From NCBI GenBank assembly GCA_963675135.1, contig OY776120.1, positions 12,614,001-12,678,000 of the forward strand: DNA of 64,000 nt. Direction: 5' to 3'. A program made the position numbers and the translations under genes. Positions 55,492 to 64,000 of the stretch are shown in pieces. Each line of letters starts with the position of its first letter. Position 1 is the stretch's first letter. The notes beneath the pieces are model-generated. The model worked only from the letters and a program-made list of their open reading frames with translations, was not told the DNA's origin and did not search any database. The DNA comes from Galeopsis tetrahit (lineage: Eukaryota; Streptophyta; Magnoliopsida; Lamiales; Lamiaceae).

Positions 55492-56072
55492 CCCAACATC
55501 CATTTCTATAATAAATCCTTAAAAATAAACCGACTATTTATATCAGTGACCAATGGGTGACTTTGAAAAAAAATATCAACTGAGAATGTTATTTATTTGA
55601 AATCAAGAGAATATATGTGATTTTCACCGACGGTTTATATATTCGTTCTTTACTACTTTCCCTTTCACAAATATTCCATCTTTATCAAAATTCATCAATT
55701 TCAAACCAAGAAATTGAATTAGTCAATCCAAGAAATGGAATTAGCGTGAACCCGTAGAAGATTCAAGTCATGAAAATAAAAAGTGAGGATTCATTTAGGC
55801 CAATTTAATAGAGTAAATTAGACAAAAATACACAAATAATCATATTTAAAATATATGTCTAATCATGTTTAAAATAATTTTTCTACATAACACGCAGAAA
55901 CACACTCAATTTAATAGAGTAAATTAGTCAAAATACACAAATAATCATATTTAAATATATGTCTAATCATGTGTAAATTAGTCAAAATACACAAATAATC
56001 ATATTTAAATATATGTCTAATCATGTTTAAAATAATTTTTCTACATAACACGCAGAAACATACTCAATTATA
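55492..56072. repeat. Dispersed duplicate of 46098-46500, with a tandemly repeated tail
   Basis: 55492-55890 matches the earlier block. Its last about 65 bp (GAGTAAATTAG..CAAAATACAC, then AATAATCATATTTAAA and GTCTAATCATG) is repeated in tandem at about 55910 and 55975 but is single in the partner, so the amplification happened after the two blocks separated. Confidence 0.85.
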
Positions 56073-56199
56073 TGTATACCAAATGACTGAAATACACAAT
56101 TTACAATTCAATTTAGACCAATTGAAATATCGGTATTTGACCATAGATATCTCAATATATTTACCAAACTAGACCTTATATATATGCTCTTTAGATAAA

Positions 56200-57000
56200 C
56201 CAGTTTAAATGTTCATTATTAAAATCAACGATTTTATAATCGGACTAGATCAGTCGGTTTGACCAGTTAAACGGGAATCGAGTCTAAAACTGGTCGAATA
56301 TAATCACACTCAAAAATCGTTTTCACTGTCAAACCTAAACACGATCAAATCGAACCAGTCGGTTTTTAACCGCCGATTACGGTTAAAAAACCAAACCATA
56401 ACCAGTATTTTACGGTTCGATCAACCAAACTATAAATCGCCTGTTTTTATTATCAGTTTTACTATTTTTTGTTTTAAATTTATAATATTGCAACATTTTT
56501 GTCTTTTTTAGTTTAAAATTGATAATAATAATTTAAATTTATCAATTTATTGTAATTTATTTTGTAAGTTTGTATAACATTTACATTTATCAATTTGTTG
56601 CAATATATTTTTTATGTTTTTATAATATTTAAATTTATCAATTTGTGGTATTTTTTTTTTTTTTTAAGTATATTGGTAACTTTAAAGTTTAAACTCGGAA
56701 GAAGTTGTAATTGTAATTTGTAAATAAATAACTAATAAGTACAAATTCAAGTTCAAAATTTTCATTAATTTGTATTACATTCTAAATATAAATAAAAGAT
56801 AAAATGAAGAAAAAACGAGCGAAAACAGAGTCAAAAGGAGCAAAAATAAAATAACAAACCGTCAAATCGGCGGTTCGAAAATTGTAACCACCGATTTGCC
56901 GGTTCGATTTCGGTTCCGATTTTGGACAAATCGTAACCGCCAGTTTCTAATCGAAATCGGCGGTTTCAACCAAATGCCCATGTCTAGTCAAACCGTGAAA
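56200..57000. repeat. CGGTT-rich interspersed repeat, probable hAT remnant
   Basis: Dense CGGTT/AACCG motifs at both sides (AACCGCCGATTACGGTT on the left, CCGCCAGTTTCTAATCG and ATCGGCGGTTTCAACC on the right) around an AT-rich core. A similar, smaller patch is at 11340-11600. Exact ends and target duplication were not identified. Confidence 0.4.
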
Positions 57001-57455
57001 ATTGAAAATCGTCCAAACCAGTTCTCCCCTTCTTCTTCTTTTTTATAATTATTTTAACTTTTAGACGCGTTGTTTTTCTCAAAGTTGAAAGCAAAATACT
57101 TCAAATACTTACTCGAGTCGACTTTGGCAACATTTTGAAGGATCGAGGGGTAGGGTTACGACTTCCAGGGGCATAGAGCGTGTTTTATGTGCATGAAAGA
57201 CATCAGATTCAGTTGTATTGGGTCTAACAGGTGACGCCGACTTTACTTTATGTCGGAACTGTGAGGCGGATAGTGTATATATAGGAGTATAATATTATAG
57301 AACAACTCCTTCAATTAAATTAAAATATCGAAATCCCAATTATAGAAAGCAATGTGAGTTAACTCAAGTCAATTGGGAAATACCCAATTTTCTCAACCTA
57401 AATTAAAAAAAGCGCGTTGCATGAAAAAAATGGTAGAATAGAGTGTTAGGCTTGG

Positions 57456-57461
57456 TTGACT
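57456..57461 (+). promoter_or_regulatory. W-box (TTGACT) upstream of the receptor kinase
   Basis: TTGACT in the GGTTGACTCG context, 85-90 bp before the start codon. WRKY factors bind TTGAC cores and are known to induce many CRK genes. A single hexamer is weak evidence. Confidence 0.3.
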
Positions 57462-57545
57462 CGTGTCGTGGGTCTACGTACCCTTAAATCACTTCAAATA
57501 TAAAACACGTAGACGTAGTAATAATCTCACAACTGCTACAAATTA

Positions 57546-60500
57546 ATGAAAGCAATGAAACCATGGCTTCTCTTGTTTTTTCTGACAATCACAAACTTTC
57601 TTCTACTTTCAGTTATGCCCCAAAACTACGGCTGCTTCGGCAACAATTACACAACCGACACCCCCTACGCCACTAACCTCAACACCCTTCTCAAATCTCT
57701 CTCCCCCAACATCGACTCCACCGGCTTTTACAACGCTTCAGAGGGCCACAACTCCGGCAACCCCGCCTACGCCGCCGCCCTCTGCAGAACCGACTACCAG
57801 CTCGACATCTGCCGCAGTTGCGTCGAAAACGCTACTACAGAGCTTCTCGGCTTATGCCCGAACCGAAAGCAGGGTGTCCTTTTCAACTACATTTGCACGC
57901 TAAGATACTCCGACGACTCCATCTTCCGTATCCTCCGCTCTAACGAATACACCATTACGGTGAGAGACCTAAATGTTGTGTCGAGTCCTGCCCAATTCAA
58001 CGAGGATCTGAGGTCGTTGGTTGACGCTCTGCGTCTGGTGGCTCAGCCGTCAAAATTGCGGCAGGGAGTCGGAGAGCGCCGGATTTTCAGACGATTTTCG
58101 CGCTGTTACAGTGTATGCCGGACCTGTCTTCGGTCGATTGCACGTCGTGTTTGGTTGCAGCTGAAGAGAATATATGTTGTGAGAATTCGACCGGATTGAT
58201 AGTCTATATGCAGAGCTGCACCCTGGAATACAAGCGCGGCCAACTGTTTTATAATATTACTAGGATTCAACAAGTACGAGCCATGGTGACCGCTCCGGAG
58301 CCTCAGCCTCCGGTGCCTGTGGTCGGGCCTTCCCTGGTCCCACCCACACCTTTATCACCGGGTAAGGTTCCCGTCAGTCATTAAGAACTAAACATGTTGA
58401 TTTAACATAAAATTAAAATCTTCAAATCACTAAAATGGTTTGTGTTGGAGCTTATCATGAATTTAAAACACTTTGATATTGATCACGTTATTTAATTTTT
58501 TAGTTTGGAAATTTCCACATTCAACTTTCCATCTCTCACATCATTCACCGTGAAATGTAGTTATACGTCTATTATCATAAATTTCAATATAATCAGGTTA
58601 CACTCATTATTTCTCTAGTCAACGTACGGATTTTTAAAATACCAAAGAAAATCCAAACTTTCCTACACAGCTTAATTATTTTCTCAGGGAGTGTTTGTTT
58701 TGAAATTATGTAGAATGGAGAAATCTTGATAAATATTGATTGTGTATGTTTGTTTTGGGATGTCAGCATATGATGTAACTTTATGTCAAATTAATTGGGT
58801 AAGAGTGTGTGATGTTGTATTATATGATGTAACTTTATGTCAAATCTAACTTTATGTCAAATTAATTGGGTAAGAGTGTGTGATGTTGTATTATATGATG
58901 TAACTTTATGTCAAATCAATTAGTAAGAATGAGTGATGTTGTATTATTATAATAGTAAAATATATAGGTATTTTAGAGGTGAATGTAATTGAATGTTGAA
59001 ATTTCGAACTAAAACAAGACGGGGAACGTTACGTCCCACGTCCGAACGTGTGAGTCTCAAAACAAACATTCACTAAACAAAAGTAGAAAGTGATGTAGTA
59101 AATTACAGTTTCCCTCGAGAATTTCAAATTAACAAACCTATGATTGGAAGACAAATTAATTAATTAATGATTGTTAGAAATTTAGAATGAAAGGCGGGTC
59201 GAATACATTTGATAAAAACTTCTATCAACTCAAAAAATTCTAAATGGAGTAAGATCATTTTTAGTCTATTTTATAAATTAATGTGTAAAAAATGAGATGA
59301 AGTTCATGCGTGTTCCTTTGTATAATTTGGAAATCTAGAGAGTTATTTTAATTTATCCAGCAATAGGGTTATTTAATAATTTGAAAACCTCTAACTAAAA
59401 ACAATTATTTAAAAATTCATGTAGTGGAACATATAGTGAAAAAATGATAAAATAATCAACCATATGTCATCTATATTATTAACATGTATAAATTAAGTGA
59501 TAAAATAATTAACGTTCAATAATAATCATGACGATACGTTTTAAATATCCAGATTATGGAACATGAAAAATAGGAATGATTGAATGAACCGGCTGGAGGA
59601 GTAGTTATAACTTGCCCAATCTACAAATTAATTTGATAAATTGAATAAATTAAATATGGTACTCACACATTGTTTTTTTTATTATTATTAAATTTTGCAG
59701 GGAATGAAAATGGTAGTAAGACTTCAACCGTGATTATAATCATTTTTGTTTCAGTTGTTGCGTCTCTACTACTAGTGCTAGTTGCCTGTGTTGGCTACTA
59801 TTACTTGAGAAAGAGATTAAAGAAATCGAAGCAAATAAATATTCAGAGCAAAGGTTTTCTATTTTTTTTTTGTAACATTTAAATTCAACTTTATTTGCAT
59901 AAGCAGTATGCTAAATTAAAATTGTTGCATGTTTGATGAATTAGATGATGACGAGAAAAGCCCTACAGAGTCGCTGCGATATGAATTTGGTGTAATTAAA
60001 ACCGCCACTAATGATTTTTCTGATACTAACAAGCTGGGTGAAGGAGGATTTGGTTCTGTTTATAAGGTAATTGCAAATATTTGTCCAATACAAAATTCCC
60101 TTAAAAAATTGTTCATTTATTATTTTGCACAGAAAAAAAAGTAATGTTGACAAAAAAGAAAATTGATAGTATGATATTTCAATTTTTGGTTTCATTATAA
60201 TTATATTTTATATTTCAGGGGAAACTTGAAAATGGGCAAGAAATAGCAGTAAAAAGGCTGGCCAGGAATTTAGGGCAAGGAGATATAGAATTCAAGAATG
60301 AAGTGATGTTAATGGCTAAGCTGCAACACAAATATTTGGTTAGGCTTCTGGGATTCTCACTACAAGGAACTGAGAGACTTCTTATATATGAACTTATTCA
60401 AAATTCAAGCTTAGATGCCTTCATATTTGGTAATCTTTGATTTAAGTTGTTCTTCTTCATATTTATAACTTTATTTAATTTGATCTTTAGTAATATTGAC

Positions 60501-61482
60501 AAATACTGTTTTGGACAAGTAGACCCGATTAGGCGACTGCTTATTGATTGGGATGCGCGTTACAAAATTATAAAGGGTATCGCGAGGGGCCTTCTTTATC
60601 TACACGAGGACTCTAGTCTTCGCATTATTCATCGTGATCTCAAGGCGAGCAACATATTATTAGACGGAGAGATGAACCCTAAAATTGCAGATTTTGGTAT
60701 GGCAAGAATGTTTATGCAGGACGAGAGTAGAGGGAATACAAGGAGAATTGTTGGAACCTAGTAAGTTCTTTACTATATGAGTAATATTTTAAATTTTGAA
60801 CAACTTGCTCTATAAAAGAAAGAATCGTGCACATAAGTTTAATATATTTTAATTCACGCTAAAAATAATTTGTTACTAACAATTAATATTGCAGTGGATA
60901 TATGCCTCCAGAATATGCAAGACATGGAGAATTTTCGGTTAAGTTAGACGTGTTTAGCTTTGGTGTTCTTGTACTGGAGATTGTTAGTGGAAAAAATAAT
61001 TCTTCATTTCACAATGAAGAGGATATGGAATACATGATAAGTTTTGTAAGTTCTATCACAAGATCAATAATAAAGTGACGTCTTAGTTATACATTTAATT
61101 TGAATCTGACTCACTTATTTTGAACTCGATTCAACAGGCTTGGAAGTGTTGGCGCGACGGAAGAACAAAGAAGATGATTGATCCCATGTTAATGTCGACT
61201 TCGAGTTCTTTTCGTGAAATGTTGCGATGCATTCATATTGGATTGTTGTGTGTTCAAGAAAATGCAGTTAAAAGACCAACGATGGCATCTGTTGTGCTCA
61301 TGCTCAGTAGTTCAACTATAACATTGTCAGTGCCTTCAAAACCAGCATATTTCATATCCAGTAGAGGTACTTCACATTCAAATTCAAGAAATGTGGTGAA
61401 GTTGAGCAAACCTAATTTAGGGGATAGATCTACACAAGTTTCCAAAAATGATGTTTCACTCTCCGAGTTTTACCCGCGTTAG
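57546..61482 (+). CDS. Cysteine-rich receptor-like kinase (CRK, two DUF26 domains), single-base frameshift
   Basis: Seven exons: 57546-58361, 59701-59853, 59945-60066, 60219-60429, 60520-60760, 60895-61045 and 61138-61482. Summed they give 2,039 nt, one short of 680 codons, and all splice phases agree, so exactly one base is missing. The break is near 58050-58056 (an AAAA run): upstream the frame starting at 57546 is coding, downstream the frame containing 58115 is. Parts in order: signal peptide (PWLLLFFLTITNFLLLSVM), DUF26-1 (CRTDYQLDICRSC, C-X8-C-X2-C), frameshift, DUF26-2 (CMPDLSSVDCTSC), Pro-rich stalk, transmembrane segment (VIIIIFVSVVASLLLVLVA), kinase with GEGGFGSVYKG, EIAVKRL, HRDLKASN, DFGMAR and a complete C-lobe. 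CRKs act at the plasma membrane in immune and redox signalling. Either a pseudogene or a sequence error. Confidence 0.88.
58687..59074. mobile_element. MITE-like insertion in CRK intron 1, with internal tandem repeats
   Basis: The left end GGGAGTGTTTGTTTTGA and the right end, reverse complemented, GTGAATGTTTGTTTTGAGA match over about 15 bp. The interior has three tandem copies of a 55-80-bp unit (TATGATGTAACTTTATGTCAAA ... GAGTGATGTTGTATTA, 58770-58945). The target duplication is unclear. Confidence 0.55.
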
Positions 61483-62479
61483 GTCAAAATTTTCGAGGTT
61501 CTTAATTACATATTTAAAGAGGGCTACCAATCTGCTGATCACTTGACTCAGATATGTTACATTTCGTGTACCTATATCCAGTTTCGAGATATTTCATGAC
61601 ACTTGTTCGTATTAATTGACTGTCTATCTCTATTTTAAAGTCGAACCTTTTTTTAGAAAGTTTTTCCTCATAGTAAAATAAAATTTTATGGAGACATGTG
61701 ACCCCATTGTGCGACACATAGGTCCGTTGCTCGTCGGTGAATGTAAACTCTCTCCCTTAAAATATTACATTTAGTTTAAATAGTATCACATTAAAAAAAA
61801 AGGGTACTCTTTTCAAATGAACTAAATAGTGACATATGCTAAACAGGAATATTAAGTTCACCATAAAATTTTAATTACTACCATAAAAGTTTTGATATAA
61901 TATTGAGCTCATAACTTCTGACGTATAGTAGACATCAATTGACCCAGTTAGAAAATGATGTCTCGATAATTAAGTTTCATTGTACAGTAAAAACTCTATA
62001 AATTAATATTTGATTAATTAATAAATTTTCTACGATAATATTTTTGACTGATCCCGATTTTGGGAAAGGATGCTAAATTAATAAACTCGTTAAAATTATA
62101 AGATAATACACTTTTCATAATTTTTATAGGCCTTGTATAAAATACTCCTATAAAATAATAATTTCTTATATACTGACTTGAGTATTTGATATTGTCACTG
62201 GACTCACCTATTCCTTATATACAACCCATTCTTGCAATTGTTTTTTAGTGAGATTTAGATTATCCTTATTGTACTTGCATAATGCTCTTCAAATCTCGTC
62301 GATCATTGTTATTTTTTTCACAACAGTAAGATGAGAAGTCATGTTGTGTGTATGATTTGTTTATGTTAGCATAATTTAATCTTGTATATTTATATATAAA
62401 TTATTTTAAATTTTCATAAAGTGATACAATAAACATAAAAGGAATAATAATGTGGTAGATTGAATGATTTTTTCAAATT
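61483..62479. other. Gene-free stretch downstream of the receptor kinase
   Basis: Presumed 3' UTR, then AT-rich DNA. ACTCTATAAATTAATA near 61990 resembles a common plant interspersed repeat; no ends were resolved. Confidence 0.45.
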
Positions 62480-63060
62480 CACTACAAAAAAAGGGCGTTT
62501 TAGAGACGGATTTCCCGACGGAATTTCCGTCGGCCGCCTGTGTTACCGACGGAGTTGCCGACGGAAAGTCGGCCGTCCCCTTTTTCGGCGTCAGCATTTT
62601 TTACCGACGGATTTTTGAATTCCGTCGGCATTTGTCGATGGATTTTCCGTCGGAATTGCCGACGGATATACCGAGGGATATTCCGTCGGTATTTCGGACA
62701 ACCCGTTTACCAAACCGGGTCAACATTCCGTCGGTAATTCCGTCGGAAAGAATGGATTAAAATAATTATAAAATAAATTAGAATGAATTAAAATAATTAT
62801 AAAAGAAATTAATTTTTGAATAGATATTGATTTCGAAATTCACATGCCGACGGAATTTCCGTCGGTCATATGCCGACGGAATGTCCGTCGGCACGTTACC
62901 GAGGGAATATCCGTCAGTACAACAAAAAAATGAATAAAAAAAATATGATTTCGAAATTCACATATCGACGGAATATCCGTCGGCATTCGACCGACGGAAT
63001 ATCCGTCGGCATTTTACCGACGGATATTCCGTCAGTAAAACAAAATATTAATAAAAAAAA
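62480..63060. mobile_element. One end of a CACTA (En/Spm) transposon with palindromic subterminal repeats
   Basis: Begins CACTACAAAAAAAGGGCG, the hallmark CACTA terminus. From 62500 to 63035 there are some twenty copies of TCCGTCGG or CCGACGGA, often paired as palindromes (GCCGACGGAATTTCCGTCGG). Such repeats are where TNPA-like proteins bind in known CACTA elements. The matching end (TAGTG) was not seen before base 64000, so the element probably continues off the window; the given end is only where the repeats stop. Confidence 0.8.
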
Positions 63061-64000
63061 TATGGGTGGCCGGGGAGGCCCCGACCAGAATTTCATTTTC
63101 TCAAAATAAATACATCGAGCACTACTAAGCTAGAAGATACGCTATTTTGTGTGATTACTGATACAATAAATAAGAAAGTTATTTATATGTATAAACTATG
63201 TCCAGCTCTAAGAGCCAATCGAACTCGAATACTGCTTAAAAAATCTTAATTTTTTTTCAACCCAATAATTTTGAATTGCTGTGATTGTGGACCTATTATA
63301 GTCCATCAACCTCTATTACATCTTTTATTTTAACATGTACTTTTTTTAGTTCACCGAAAAAAAAAAGATAAAGTAAATGTATTATAGATTCGACTGTGAT
63401 AGTTGTTAAAAATCTTACTTGGAGATGGAATTGGGCTTGCAGTGGCTGCAATTACAAACACAAGAACTTAAATTAGTAAATATTATTATGACACAAATGT
63501 TCTTGAAAACTTATAACATTCACTCTGTTTCAAGATTTTATTTTTTTTTTAAAAAAAATTAATAACATTATAGTATGATATTATAACATGAAAATTTTCG
63601 CTTCCGATTACCTTTGCACTCAACGGGGACACCCGATTATTGGGGACTTGAAAACTTACGCATTCGATCCGCCTGCAAGAAAACTTACGCACGAATTGAA
63701 GCTGCGCATCATTGGCCCCGTGCAGACGGAGGAGCTCGATTGCCCATCGACATTGCCAACTATTATCGTTTTGTCTTCCAATTTTGCCATTTATTATGAT
63801 AGTTGTTTAATTTTTGCAGAATAGTTGATGAAGAAAGGGGGATCTACTTGTGAAAGGTAAAAGGGGAGGAAGGAGGGAGGAGGAGTGGGGGGAGAAGGTG
63901 GATACAGAGGTTTGGGTGGGGGAGGAGGCGGCGGCGGCGGCGTTGCTGGGCGAGGGAGGCGAGGAGGTGGAGGGAGGCGAGGTGGGGGAGAGCAAAATTC
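63061..64000. other. Window end, possibly CACTA interior; GC-rich from 63830
   Basis: No gene is supported. 63600-63780 has a more balanced base composition and a 78-codon open frame (63588-63824) of unknown character. 63830-64000 is a G-rich tract (GGAGGCGGCGGCGGCGG) that could be the reverse complement of a coding 5' end or part of the transposon. Confidence 0.4.

Noticed and set aside
63588..63824. 78-codon open frame near the window end
   Set aside because: Possibly CACTA interior, but no family is recognisable and the context is cut by the window.

Overview
This is a eudicot plant nuclear genome window, probably an asterid. The evidence is introns with GT..AG borders in phase, AT-rich intergenic DNA, plant-only families (an extra-large G protein, a DUF26 receptor kinase, REM-type B3, JINGUBANG-like WD40), and dense plant DNA transposons and MITEs. 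I found no prokaryotic, organellar or CRISPR content. All gene models come from reading splice sites and phase by eye, without transcripts.

Layout. 171-9818 (minus): twelve exons of a VPS13-family lipid-transfer protein, running off the left edge. 12317-17610: a complete PIF/Harbinger transposon with TTA target duplications, a Myb/SANT-like ORF1 and a three-exon DDE transposase in convergent orientation. 18178-19530 (plus): an intronless JINGUBANG-like WD40 gene. 19531-30985: about 11 kb without a convincing host gene, holding a 3.57-kb Mutator-type element with a telomere-like decamer array inside it, a Harbinger derivative, a hAT element and a small retroposed fragment. 30986-38488 (plus): a full eight-exon XLG1/2-like gene whose fifth intron is filled with MITEs and foldbacks. 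39136-40179 (minus): a four-exon REM-type B3 gene, convergent with XLG. 40180-57545: repeat-rich DNA built from a direct segmental duplication (about 39.4-44.8 kb versus 47.6-51.6 kb), three Mutator-like MITEs with 9-bp target duplications, a three-level nested insertion, and a rearranged inverted copy of the B3 gene. 57546-61482 (plus): a seven-exon cysteine-rich receptor-like kinase with one single-base frameshift. 62480 onward: one end of a CACTA element with many palindromic subterminal repeats.

The host genes have unrelated roles (lipid transfer, WD40 signalling, G-protein signalling, transcription, receptor kinase) and form no cluster. The most notable content is transposon biology. One family with GTCT-containing termini and 9-bp target duplications includes both 220-250-bp MITEs and the 3.57-kb element. 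Paralogous sequence within the window supplies an empty site that confirms one insertion.
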